Assembly (NCBI RefSeq): GCF_004217335.1
Contig: NZ_SHMP01000011.1
Location: forward strand, 42,961-106,960
Reading direction: 5' to 3'
Length of the DNA stretch: 64,000 bases
DNA from: Natrinema hispanicum
GTDB lineage: Archaea > Halobacteriota > Halobacteria > Halobacteriales > Natrialbaceae
Shown here: piece by piece, positions 36,770 to 45,899 of the stretch
Position numbering within the stretch: position 1 is the first letter of the stretch
Layout: each line of letters opens with the position of its first letter
Made by a program: the position numbers and the translations under genes
Notes under the pieces: generated by a model
Database searches by the model: none
The model's input: only the letters and a program-made list of their open reading frames with translations
What the model was told of the DNA's origin: nothing

Positions 36770-37370
36770 ACAGAGAGTGAATGTCATCAATTCTATTTAA
36801 ACAGGAAACCCGGATTGAACTGTCACACTTCTGTCCATCGGTGATCATGCCTAAAACCGTCACTCGGTATCTATTTCAGAAACAGCCGTTTGATGAGGGA
36901 TCGGTATCTTTGTTCTGAGTCGAATTCGACCAATTTTGTCTGATCACTAGTAGCACAACGTTCATAGCGGAGCGCATCTACGCTTCAAATGGCGCGTATA
37001 GCGCCATGTAGTGATTGCCGAGAGGCAAACGACACCGTCGATCGGGCTGTTCCCATAGAACAATAGGGAATCAGTGGTCAACGGTGGCCCCTGACGCATA
37101 ACGGCGAACGGGGCAACGGTTCCACCTATTCTGTGGAGCCGTTTTCCTAAGACTGATCGATAACGAGCAGATGCTCCAACTATTGACTACCAGAACTCAA
37201 TCAGAGAAAACTGCGACTCTTCGAGTATCGAAATTGAAGATGCTCTGTGCTAAGCGAAAGTATTAATATGAGTCCTTCTGTCTGTGTAGACAGTCACGGA
37301 CCCCAAAAGGTCCTGCCTCAACCGAATCGGTCTCGCTCAAAAACGAGGCTAATTCGGCAATCACTACACC
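36770..37370. promoter_or_regulatory. Promoter and leader region of tfb
   Basis: A TATA-like tattaatat occurs at about 37260-37268. The transcribed leader up to 37370 can fold: ccgaatcggtctcg pairs loosely with cgag.ctaattcgg (about 37320-37355). A separate hairpin, aacggttccac/gtggagccgtt, at about 37113-37143 looks like a terminator. The remaining bases are featureless. Confidence 0.45.
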
Positions 37371-38333
37371 ATGTTCGCCGACAAACCCAGCGTTAAGCCA
37401 GCGGTATCGTCCGAAAATCAACTCGGTCCTGAGGGTGCTCTCGAAAAGGCGGACCGCTGTTCTGAATGTGGCGGAGCCATAGCATGTGCGGCTGACGTTG
37501 AGCGAGTTTGCGAAGATTGTGGTTTGGTTATTGACGACTCACCGTTGAGTCGACGGCGAGCGCGCGTATTTGATAGCCGAGATTGGCAAACGAAACGACA
37601 AACTGGTGGCCAAGAAACGGCACTTCGCGTCGATCGAGGTCTTGGTTCCGGTGTCGGCTGGGGGCGTCGGGATGGGAATGGTAACGTCTTATCAATCAAA
37701 CAGCGAAATCGCGTACGGACCGGTCACTGGGGAAATGCGATCGAAACCGGGACACTCGGATACGCACTGGGAGAACTCCAGCGAGTCGGAGCTGTCACCG
37801 GCATCCCCGAACCGGAGCAAGAGACGGCGGCCCAACTCTACAGACGGGCCTCTGAAGAGGGGCTAGTTCGAGGGCGAACTATCGAGGGGTTCGTCTGTGC
37901 GTGTCTGTTGATCGCTGCTCGAGAGTCTGCTGCTTCCATTCCATTGACTAGTGAACGTCTTCTCGCCGCTTCGCGTATCGAGAGTGAAGACAAGATAACT
38001 AATGCGAGGACGGCACTCGTTCGGGAGTTCGATGACGTCAAACTGGCCCTTGCAAGCCCGCAGGACTACATCGTTCGGATCGCGAATTTCGTGGGTGCCT
38101 CGTACGACGTTCTTCGACGGGCACAGCGACTCCTTGAGGTCTACCAACGGGAGGAAGGGAACTATCGCGGAACTAGTCCGAGGGTGACTGCGGCCGTGTC
38201 ACTTCATGCATCCTTCGACCAGCTCAGCGTTGAGGATAGGCCGACCCTCGAAGAGTTCGGTCGTGCGGCCGACGTTGACCCGACGACGATCAGTAAGCGT
38301 AAGTCGTCGTTCGTGAGTGTCGTCGACTGTTAG
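37371..38333 (+). CDS. tfb: TFB-type general transcription factor
   Basis: The 320-residue protein has an N-terminal zinc ribbon (CSECGG ... CEDCG, residues ~30-50), a B-reader-like linker (RVFDSRDWQTKRQTGG), and two cyclin folds (residues ~120-320). All features of an archaeal TFB are present. Haloarchaea carry several TFBs that direct different gene sets. Its location on a mobile-type island suggests that it might select the promoters of the island genes. It has its own promoter and a leader with hairpin potential. Confidence 0.9.
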   Translation: MFADKPSVKPAVSSENQLGPEGALEKADRCSECGGAIACAADVERVCEDCGLVIDDSPLSRRRARVFDSRDWQTKRQTGGQETALRVDRGLGSGVGWGRRDGNGNVLSIKQRNRVRTGHWGNAIETGTLGYALGELQRVGAVTGIPEPEQETAAQLYRRASEEGLVRGRTIEGFVCACLLIAARESAASIPLTSERLLAASRIESEDKITNARTALVREFDDVKLALASPQDYIVRIANFVGASYDVLRRAQRLLEVYQREEGNYRGTSPRVTAAVSLHASFDQLSVEDRPTLEEFGRAADVDPTTISKRKSSFVSVVDC

Positions 38334-38410
38334 GCTGGCCCCTGATTGAAATTCGTACGCGGAGGATTTCTCCTTTATATCCGAGATACGCTTTGATGAA
38401 GCACGAAGGA

Positions 38411-39772
38411 ATGACCGACTATGACGCCGAGAAAAGCGACTGTAGACGTTGGATTCAGGACGCACGTGAGTGTCTAAACGCCACTGATCCAGTCCTTCGG
38501 GCGTGGGGATACTATGTAACGGAACGATTGGCTGTTACTGAATCTACCACCGTACGTCCCCTAATGACGGACTGCATCGATGCACTCGCCGGTAGTAACC
38601 CAGGTGTTCGGATATCCGCTGCTCGAGCGATTGCCGCGTTCGCGTCTGCGTTTCCAGAGGAGATCGGCTCATCGCTCGTACGCACACCCGCTCCGTTCAC
38701 GGATAACGCTGATAGGGTTCGGGCAAATGTCGTTCGTGCAGTTAGCGTCATCGCCAGCCAAGACCCAAAAGTAGTTATCCCGCTCGTCCCGACCCTCATC
38801 GAGCGGCTCGCCGATCCAAACGATGACGTTCGCATCTACAGCGCAACTGCGCTCGCGACACTTGCAGACCACGAGGTGTCAACGGTCATCTCTGCGGCCA
38901 GCACAATTGTCGATCGACTTGAGGACGACGTGACCGACGTTCGATTGCACACTGCCGAAGTAGTCGCAGCGGTGGCAGCGGACTCGCCGCGCGTTCTTGA
39001 AGCGCATCTCGAACAGTTGCTCGAGGCGAGTCGCACGGAAAGCCCGTGTATTCGACACGCCATGACGTCAGCTCTTGATGATTGTACTAACGTCACGGAT
39101 GGTCCATGTGTTGTGGAGATGCTCTTCGAGCGACTCTTGGACTCGTATCCAGCGATTCGCGAGACGGCCGCCTCAGCATTGCGTCAGTCAGCCCAACGGT
39201 GCCCCTCGTCGATTCGCACTCCCGAAGCGACAGAGTCGTTGATCAGGGCGCTCGCGGATCCCTCTGCGGGAGTGCGAACGAACGCAGCATGGGCTCTCAA
39301 ACACGTCGGATACGACGAGTACTGCCGCGTGGCGCTCGAGTCAACTGCCGAACCGGCGACCGTCGCTCACGCAATCGCTCAGACGTACCGTTCGACGGCC
39401 GATCTCGATCCAGATGCACAGATTGCTGGAGCAAGACGCTGCAGTAACTGTCGAACACCGTTTTCCGAGCCGCAATTCGAGCATCCGAACGTCGTGTGTG
39501 AGGAATGTACAGGAGAACTCAGTCCTGTTCAAACCGATTCAGGAAACCGACATGAGATCAGCAACAGGCACACGGACTCCGTGGCCATTTCAATAGGTGG
39601 GGCTAAATGCTGGCGACAGGTCCGATTCGGAGAACTCGTTATCATGCGAGACGCACACGATTGCGATACCTATGCGGAATTTTTAGACCGGCACTTCACA
39701 AGCGACGGAACGCCAATTCAGTCGGTATGTTTCCCTACTGGTAGCGATGGGAAAGTTTCCGCAAATAATTGA
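38411..39772 (+). CDS. HEAT-repeat protein with zinc ribbon
   Basis: From ATG 38411 (38396 is an alternative; a TATA-like ctttatat lies at 38373-38380) the product has 453 residues. Residues ~20-330 are repeats of the type VRANVVRAVSVIASQDP, VRIYSATALATLAD and VRTNAAWALKHVG, which are HEAT repeats. Then comes a zinc ribbon (CSNC ... CEEC) and a C-terminal domain with ISIGGAKCWRQVRF. The gene follows tfb by 77 bases on the same strand. HEAT proteins act as scaffolds; the function here is unknown. Confidence 0.8.
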   Translation: MTDYDAEKSDCRRWIQDARECLNATDPVLRAWGYYVTERLAVTESTTVRPLMTDCIDALAGSNPGVRISAARAIAAFASAFPEEIGSSLVRTPAPFTDNADRVRANVVRAVSVIASQDPKVVIPLVPTLIERLADPNDDVRIYSATALATLADHEVSTVISAASTIVDRLEDDVTDVRLHTAEVVAAVAADSPRVLEAHLEQLLEASRTESPCIRHAMTSALDDCTNVTDGPCVVEMLFERLLDSYPAIRETAASALRQSAQRCPSSIRTPEATESLIRALADPSAGVRTNAAWALKHVGYDEYCRVALESTAEPATVAHAIAQTYRSTADLDPDAQIAGARRCSNCRTPFSEPQFEHPNVVCEECTGELSPVQTDSGNRHEISNRHTDSVAISIGGAKCWRQVRFGELVIMRDAHDCDTYAEFLDRHFTSDGTPIQSVCFPTGSDGKVSANN

Positions 39773-39787
39773 GCCAAATCAAGACTA

Positions 39788-39950
39788 TTATTTTTCGGGT
39801 AGCTCCAACGTATCCCAGCCATCTCTCAAAAAGCACTCCCACTCGCTGGGACCCCAACTGCCATGGGCGTCGTCCCCTCGAATAATTTCGTCGAGATCGG
39901 TTACAATCCTGGCGATGTACGTAGTGCACCGAATGGGCCCACAATTAGAC
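39788..39950 (-). pseudogene. Possible gene remnant
   Basis: The minus-strand frame ends in YIARIVTDLDEIIRGDD...WECFLRDGWDTLELPEK, an acidic, plausible protein C-terminus. No good start lies upstream before the insertion-sequence debris at 40046. It is probably a 3' remnant of a gene destroyed by the insertion sequences. Confidence 0.35.
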
Positions 39951-40045
39951 CGTCTTTGATTTCTATGATGTATTTCTATCCGGTGCTCTCGAGGTGTGTG
40001 GATCGCATGCCAATTCCGTCGGCTAACTCCGAACACGCTTTTAAC

Positions 40046-40249
40046 GGCTGTGTTGAATCGCCATACAGCGTTGGATTTCACTGTTTGATGGCCTGCTTGA
40101 TGTTATAGACGACACACATCAGGGCGATTTCACGGAACTCTCGATACCAGGTACGCGCTCGCACGGCGTAGCCGAGCGAGCGCTTGACGGCTGAATTGAC
40201 GGTTTCGGTCATTGACCGCTGAGCGTACCGATCGTCGAGGTTCGCGTTT
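40046..40249 (-). mobile_element. Truncated IS5-family element end
   Basis: About 190 bases are very similar (roughly nine of ten bases) to the 3' end of the intact IS5 element at 40644, including the terminal ggctgtgttgaatcgcc. It ends where the IS630-type element begins, so it was cut by that insertion. The remaining part of this copy is not found on the other side. Confidence 0.85.
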
Positions 40250-40294
40250 TAATGATCGTGAAAACTTTTGTTGGCCACGTTCGCTCACCAGGTG

Positions 40295-40643
40295 ATGGGT
40301 GAAGATCGTCGGAAGGAGATCAAATATCATCTTTCAGAAGAGAAAATTGATGAACTCCTCCGCGAGGCTAAAGACGATCGCCGGAAAGAGCGGTTGGGTT
40401 TTCTGAAGAACCTCTATTATGGCGATTCGATTGCGGAAGCTGCCGACCGTGAGGGCAGGTCGGCAGCGACCGGCGGTCGCTGGGCGGATGCTTGGAACGA
40501 AGGTGGGCTCGAAGGATTGATGCCGAGTTTCGGGGGCGGCCGACCCCCGAAACTCGACGAAGACGAACAGGAACAGTTGGTTGAGATGCTTCGAGAAGGA
40601 CAGCCGTGGAAATCACAGGAGATTCGCCATCTTCTCAAACAGG
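40295..40643 (+). pseudogene. IS630 transposase, 5' part
   Basis: The frame encodes the N-terminal HTH region (SIAEAADREGRSAATGGRWADAWNEGGLEGL) and the DNA-binding linker. It is interrupted by an IS5 element after LLKQ. Removing that element and one copy of the 8-bp duplication joins it in frame to the part at 41592 (LLKQ|EFDVEYHPDYL), giving about 365 residues. Confidence 0.9.
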
Positions 40644-41583
40644 GGCTGTGTTGAATCGCCATACGGCGTTGGATTTCACTGTTTGACGGCCCGCTTGATG
40701 TTATAGACAACACACATCAAGGCGATTTCACGGAACTCTCGATACCAGGTACGCGCTCGCACGGCGTAGCCGAGCGAGCGCTTGATTGCGGAGTTCACGG
40801 TTTCAGTCATTGACCGCTGAGCGTACCGGTCTTCGTCAATACGTGCGTTGTGAGCGTGATCGTAGGGAGCGAAGATCCGGTGTTTGATCAGCGGACGAAT
40901 GTCGAGTTCACGGAGCTGTTCGCGGAGCGCTTGCTTATCGTAGCCCTTGTCAGCGGCAAGTGACTGCAGATCGCCCGCGTTCCGGCGGGCGATCTGCTCA
41001 CAGAGGTCTGCGTCACTTCCTTCTAACGTCGTCGAGCAGTGAAGATCGAGAACGGCTTGCGTTGCTGTATCGACGAGTTTTGTGACTTTGAGCGTTTGAA
41101 CGCGGTAATTTGTTCGGTGGCAGTAGTGGCGGCTCGCACGATCACGTTCGTAGAATGTCGCGTCGATAGCAGCGTGTTCAGAGGGGTTGTGCAGCTGCGC
41201 CGACTGGCGCAGCAGCACTCGACAGACACTCATCTCGATCCGATCAAACGCCTTACACAGCGTAGATGGAGCGGGGAGATCGGCCACGTCAAGGCCGATC
41301 TCCCCTGTTATTTGCGGCATTTCCTTCAACAGATCGATCGTCATCCGATAGGACGTATCAAGGTAAATCCGGAGACAATGCAGCGAAATGAGGGCATAGT
41401 CGGCGAATCCGCCGCCACCGGTCGGGGCGGCGGATTCGCCTCGTTCACCCGTAACTCTTTGTGCAATCGAGACGCAACGCTCGGTGAAGCGGGAGATTTG
41501 CGTCATGGACAACCAAATTTTCCCGCTTCAACTCCTTCGATTTACTGACCTTCCCCGACGCCGTCTAGTGATTCAACGCAGCC
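40644..41583 (-). mobile_element. Intact IS5-family insertion sequence
   Basis: The element is 940 bp. Its ends ggctgtgttgaatc and ggctgcgttgaatc (reverse complement of the right end) match except at one position. The 8-bp target duplication caaacagg is at 40636-40643 and 41584-41591. It carries one intact transposase gene on the minus strand. It splits the IS630 transposase gene. Confidence 0.93.
40676..41512 (-). CDS. tnp: IS5-family transposase
   Basis: The 278-residue protein is uninterrupted. The DDE residues are visible: AAIDATFYERD, LAADKGYD and TETVNSAIKR. The N-terminal region carries the helical DNA-binding part (YRMTIDLLKEMPQI..., PAPSTLCKAFDRIEMSV). It is a paralogue of the frameshifted transposase at 11926 and is probably active, in line with its fresh target duplication. 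ATG 41506 is an alternative start. Confidence 0.92.
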   Translation of the reverse strand: MSMTQISRFTERCVSIAQRVTGERGESAAPTGGGGFADYALISLHCLRIYLDTSYRMTIDLLKEMPQITGEIGLDVADLPAPSTLCKAFDRIEMSVCRVLLRQSAQLHNPSEHAAIDATFYERDRASRHYCHRTNYRVQTLKVTKLVDTATQAVLDLHCSTTLEGSDADLCEQIARRNAGDLQSLAADKGYDKQALREQLRELDIRPLIKHRIFAPYDHAHNARIDEDRYAQRSMTETVNSAIKRSLGYAVRARTWYREFREIALMCVVYNIKRAVKQ

Positions 41584-41591
41584 CAAACAGG

Positions 41592-42337
41592 AGTTCGACG
41601 TTGAATATCACCCGGACTATCTCGGGAAATTCCTCCGTGAGTTGGGCTTATCGTATGCAAAACCTCGCCCAAAACGCCCATGGCGACCGGAGAATCCAGA
41701 GGAGATTCTCGAAGAGCGCGTCGACGACGCGCTCGACGAAGATGATCAACCCCATAACAAACGTAAAGGAGATGATGAAGAAGGGTGGATCGTCGACGAC
41801 CATATCTGTACAGATGGCGGCACTGTTCTCGGGTTTTTCGATGCATCACAACCGCAACCGTATGATAATTCACGACGTGTCTGGTACGTCGATGATCCAC
41901 ACGTTGAGCGGCCGTTAGTGAAGACAGAAGACTCGGCGGTTGGGTTCTACGCAGTGAACGGCAACAGTGTGGTCCAGTGGAAAGAAACCGAGGAGAAAGA
42001 GCGGATTTGCGAGGTGTTAGAGGCGGTACGCGAGCAGAATCCCGGCAAGCGGATTCTGCTCGTCTTGGACAAGCACGGCTCCCACATCTGTGAATACACG
42101 CGCAAGCGTGCGCACCAACTTGGCATCGATCTCGTGTTCCTTCCCTCAGGATCACCGCATCTCAACCCAATCGAACAGGTTTGGAAATACCTCAAGTGGA
42201 CGATGGCACCGATCATCGTTGAGAACGAAGACGAGTTCCACGAACTCGTCAAGGACGTATTTGATCAAGTGACACAACGAGTAAGTTTCGCAAAGAGCTG
42301 GTGTAAGAAGTTCCTTGATTTTCAAAAGTTTCCTTGA
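41592..42337 (+). pseudogene. IS630 transposase, 3' part
   Basis: This encodes the catalytic domain of the split transposase. The DDE pattern is LGFFDAS, LVLDKHGSH, and NPIEQVWKYLKW with the last Glu. The frame is open from the 8-bp duplication to TGA 42335-42337. An internal ATG at 41642 or later could give a truncated protein lacking the HTH region. Confidence 0.9.
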
Positions 42338-42341
42338 TCAT

Positions 42342-42736
42342 TAGACGCGGCACCCGGGCTGTAACGCCCATGACTCGGCTTCTTTCGCACACGGACCAGT
42401 CAACACAACGTGCTCGATGGCACGGAATAACTGTCGGTCTCTTGCGCCCCATGCTTGGATTACACTCTCATGGAGTAGCAGCGTTTCCGTCGAGTCAACA
42501 CAGCCGATTATTCTTTAGTCTGATCTTGAATAACTGAAGTACTCGTGGCGTGATGTCTTGTGACATGATTGGGTAGTAAATGTGTCTAATATTCCCGTTA
42601 CAGGAAGCACAGAGGCGTGATATCCGTCAATATGATAACTGAACTAATGGTACTAAGTAGTGGCGGCCGGTTATCTGTCGATACTTTCTGCCACTTTTGA
42701 AATAGGTTAAGTCCTTCTCCAGTACATGCTGTAACG
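42342..42736. other. Noncoding stretch after the nested insertion sequences
   Basis: tcaacacagcc at 42495-42505 is an inverted copy of the IS5-type end and may be the far end of an old element. No gene is found. The HerA gene ends at 42737. Confidence 0.4.
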
Positions 42737-44626
42737 CTAATTCCCGTGCTTCGTCAGACAGTACGGAAGTCCCGTCACCTCGACTGCCTCCACGTCCGGT
42801 GCCTTCACTACTGCCTGCCCTTTCCCGAAGTTTGGCAGGTCCTTAGCAAACTCAGACGGAATCGATGAGACGTCGTCGACGACTTCTGACTTAAGACCGA
42901 GAAAGATGTTCGTGTTGATCTGCTTGATGACGTCGTCATCGACATCGTCGGGGTTCTGCGTGATGAGACAGAGCCCCAGTTTATACTTCCGTCCCTGTTT
43001 GACCGCAGCACGAGCTCGACGAAGGATGTACTCTTCGCGGAGGCTGTCTGCGCTCGAAAAGTAGTTATGCGCTTCGTCAACAGCGACGAGCAGCGGTGTA
43101 TTCCGGACGGCGGGGTCGACCTGATAGTCGTCGATCTTGTTTTCAATAATGTACGAAAGCAACGAGAGGACTGTGAGACTGTCTTTGCTTCCATTGATGT
43201 GGCTCGTCGGGATTACAGTCACCTGACCTTCTCGGAAGACTTCGTCGGAGATGTCTGGGAGGAAGTCCGTTCCTTCGTCGAAGACGTCGTGGAACGTTCC
43301 CCTGTCGACACGACGCTGGACGGCGCCCCAGGTGCCACCACCGATATCGTTCTCGGCCCGAAGCCGGCTATTCTCGTCGTCGTGTTCGGTGAGGAATGCG
43401 AGGAAGTCCTCGTATGTCGGTCGTGACACGCCGCGGTCACGGTAGCCGCCCTGCTCATCGAAACTCGAGAAGTACGCATCGATGCAATCGATGATCGCTC
43501 CTCGAGTAATCTCTGTCGGCTGGTACGGCATCAACAGATCCGGTCGGCCGCGAACGACTTCGAACGGGATCGAGAGTTCGCGACTCTCTGTCGTCGACGG
43601 TGCGTTCGTTCCAGCTACCTGTGGCACGAAGACCTCGAGGTTGTCGACGCCACCATGCTTCACTCCGTGTCGCCGAAGCGTTCGCTCGATCACTTCATCG
43701 TTTGCGATCGCCGAGTTGTCCTTGCCCATCTCCCAGTACTCGTTCTCGGGATCGATGATAACGAGGTTCAACCGACGCTGTTGCTCTTCACCGGTGTCGT
43801 GATGCCGGATCGGGTAGCGCTTCTCGGAGACGAACTGACGGAGGACGTTCTTGGTGAAGTGAGTCTTCCCCTTTCCGGTCGAACCGGCAACGAGCGCGTG
43901 ACGGAAGACAGCCGGTTCTCCGTCTTCGATCTCTCCTGTCTCACGATCAATACCGGGATTGCTGAGGTAATAGGGAAACTTCTCGCCGTCCACGGTCATC
44001 GCGTCACCGCCGACAGAAAGCCACCCGGCGAAAATTCCATCTCCGGGGATATTGAGACCGGTACGGAGGCAATCCTCACTACGGGCAAGTCGTGCCGGCG
44101 AGTTCGGCTTCGGAATACGGTTGACGATTCCGCTCTCGACATCGTCAGTTCCAACGTCATGGAGGATCGCAAGCGGTTCTAACTCGGCAATTTGGACGTA
44201 TTCGGACTCGTCGAGGTCGGCGTATGCACTGATCTGGTTGTGAGCGTCCGACTTGTCGTCGAGGTCAGTGTACGGCTCGTATCGAAGTGTGTCCGTGACC
44301 GCGAACAGTTCGGAGTCGTCGTCCGGATACGGGATCTGGACGTAGTCACCGAGCCGGATGTCGTCCCGGTCTTCGGTTCGGACGAACGTGTTTACCTGGT
44401 AGTCACGGCGGCTGACGTGGATCTCCTCGCTCGCGACAACGTGACCGAACTCGTCGTCGGACGGTTCGGTCACGCCACTCGGAACGCTTCGTTCGGGTAC
44501 TTCCGTGTCGTCGGGTTGGTCTGCTTCCTTGTCTCTGTTGATGGAAGTACCGGACGAGTCGCGCGTCTCAGTATGGTCGTCTGCGATCGGGTCGTTCTCG
44601 AGGATGTCGTCGATATTGTCACTCAT
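42737..44626 (-). CDS. herA: HerA-like DNA translocase
   Basis: From ATG 44626 (MSDNIDDILEN...) the protein has 629 residues; the open frame to 44779 overlaps the upstream gene and is rejected. An N-terminal beta-rich HAS-barrel region (residues ~60-160) precedes a FtsK/HerA ATPase core, with Walker A VAGSTGKGKTHFTK near residue 250 and Walker B LLVAVDEAHNYF near 515. HerA forms a hexamer that pumps DNA into the NurA nuclease. It is the last gene of the four-gene unit and overlaps the stop of nurA by eight bases. Confidence 0.9.
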   Translation of the reverse strand: MSDNIDDILENDPIADDHTETRDSSGTSINRDKEADQPDDTEVPERSVPSGVTEPSDDEFGHVVASEEIHVSRRDYQVNTFVRTEDRDDIRLGDYVQIPYPDDDSELFAVTDTLRYEPYTDLDDKSDAHNQISAYADLDESEYVQIAELEPLAILHDVGTDDVESGIVNRIPKPNSPARLARSEDCLRTGLNIPGDGIFAGWLSVGGDAMTVDGEKFPYYLSNPGIDRETGEIEDGEPAVFRHALVAGSTGKGKTHFTKNVLRQFVSEKRYPIRHHDTGEEQQRRLNLVIIDPENEYWEMGKDNSAIANDEVIERTLRRHGVKHGGVDNLEVFVPQVAGTNAPSTTESRELSIPFEVVRGRPDLLMPYQPTEITRGAIIDCIDAYFSSFDEQGGYRDRGVSRPTYEDFLAFLTEHDDENSRLRAENDIGGGTWGAVQRRVDRGTFHDVFDEGTDFLPDISDEVFREGQVTVIPTSHINGSKDSLTVLSLLSYIIENKIDDYQVDPAVRNTPLLVAVDEAHNYFSSADSLREEYILRRARAAVKQGRKYKLGLCLITQNPDDVDDDVIKQINTNIFLGLKSEVVDDVSSIPSEFAKDLPNFGKGQAVVKAPDVEAVEVTGLPYCLTKHGN

Positions 44627-45899
44627 AGTTGCGGCTGTCTTCGAGGTGGCTCCAGCGGCCATCGCGGTTGTAATCGAACGCTGGCTCGACGGTCTGGAGC
44701 GCGTCGCGGATCGTTTCGCGATTATCCGGGCTAATGCGTGCGATGCGGTCGGCGCGTGCCACGGCACGCGGGACATCACTCTGCCGAGCGATCTCCTTGA
44801 GCGCCTTCAGACGGATCTGGTCACGCCGGTCCTCGTCGGTGAGGAAGAGAGCGGGCGTTTCGATCCTGAACACGTTTCCCGTCTTTGGCGTTCGGACGTA
44901 GCAGAACGCGCGTCGATAGTCGTCAGGCTGCCCGTGGCTGAGTTCGTCGGAGACGGCCTCGAGCAGATCAAACGAGTCACCACGCAGTTCGACGTCCGTC
45001 TGCACGAACCACGATGTGTACGTTAGGTGGTCGAGACTGGGATCCCGGAGTACCTCCCCAATGAACTGGTTGTCACGTAGCCACGGGACGTCACGGAGCG
45101 TGCCGTGGGGACCACGTAGCTCGTTCGCTTTGATTTTCTCTCGAAGCGACTCGGTGACTTCGCCCATAGAGGACGTTTTCACGACGCCGAGGACCGGCAC
45201 ATCGAGTTCGTAGCAGGTATCAATGACTGCGACGTAGTTCTTGATCACCTCCGTCGGGAGGTCCCAACTTCCAACGGGTGCTCCCTGTCCGGACCGCTCG
45301 AGTAGCGTCCAGTAGATAACGCTCAGTGGATAGACGGAGCCGTCGAGGAACAACGGCCCGTCGACAGCATCGAGACACCGACGTGCGTGTTTTCCCTCGG
45401 CGAGTCGCTGCACCGTCGAGGTGAGGATCGACGTCACGTTGGTCCGCTGTCGCATCTCCGGAATGCGGACGATCTCACCCTCGATACTGCCCTGTTCGAT
45501 GGTCTCCTGATGGAGCGTGACGTCGTCGTCCTCGAGGTAGACGCCGGTCACGACGGTGCCCTGCTGTTCGGGCTCTCGATCGGCGTCGGCGCCGCTCACA
45601 CCGAGTTTGGCGTGGGCCGTGTCGACGATTAGGCCGTTGTTGTACTCGAGCGGGCGCGTAGTACTGGCGTCGACACCGTAGGTCGGTCCGTCCCACGGAT
45701 CGTCGGCCCACGTGCCGAGTTCCGCCTTGCGCGTCTTGGAGTATGAGAGGTCGCTCAGCGGTTCGACGGTTCCACCAGTGTGGCCGAGAAGGTCGAACAA
45801 TTCCCGGGCGTGCGCTGCTTGATCCGCGACGCTGCGCGGAACACCGGCGTCGACGTGCTCGGCGAGTTCCTGGATGACGCCGAACGCACGCTCGTCCAT
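44619..45899 (-). CDS. nurA: NurA-domain nuclease
   Basis: The 426-residue protein has the NurA pattern: TYGVDASTTRPL near residue 73 with the first acidic residue, LFLDGSVYPLSV near 185, and further conserved parts (VLGVVKTSSMGEV, YTSWFVQTD). NurA is a 5'-3' exonuclease that works in the HerA complex in end resection. The ATG directly abuts the stop of rad50. There is a long N-terminal helical part of about 60 residues. Its similarity to chromosomal NurA cannot be measured here. Confidence 0.88.
   Translation of the reverse strand: MDERAFGVIQELAEHVDAGVPRSVADQAAHARELFDLLGHTGGTVEPLSDLSYSKTRKAELGTWADDPWDGPTYGVDASTTRPLEYNNGLIVDTAHAKLGVSGADADREPEQQGTVVTGVYLEDDDVTLHQETIEQGSIEGEIVRIPEMRQRTNVTSILTSTVQRLAEGKHARRCLDAVDGPLFLDGSVYPLSVIYWTLLERSGQGAPVGSWDLPTEVIKNYVAVIDTCYELDVPVLGVVKTSSMGEVTESLREKIKANELRGPHGTLRDVPWLRDNQFIGEVLRDPSLDHLTYTSWFVQTDVELRGDSFDLLEAVSDELSHGQPDDYRRAFCYVRTPKTGNVFRIETPALFLTDEDRRDQIRLKALKEIARQSDVPRAVARADRIARISPDNRETIRDALQTVEPAFDYNRDGRWSHLEDSRNYE

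Larger units (their letters stand above)
40252..42341 (+). mobile_element. IS630-family element interrupted by an IS5 element
   Basis: The terminal inverted repeats start atgatc..g.aaacttttg at 40252 and end with caaaagttt.c..gatcat at 42341. The element is flanked by TA at 40250-40251 and 42342-42343, the standard IS630 target duplication. Its transposase gene is split by an IS5 insertion. It is itself inserted into an IS5 fragment. Confidence 0.9.

Noticed and set aside
44627..44779. Upstream extension of HerA
   Set aside because: It overlaps nurA, is Ser/Arg-rich, and ATG 44626 gives an acidic, typical start.
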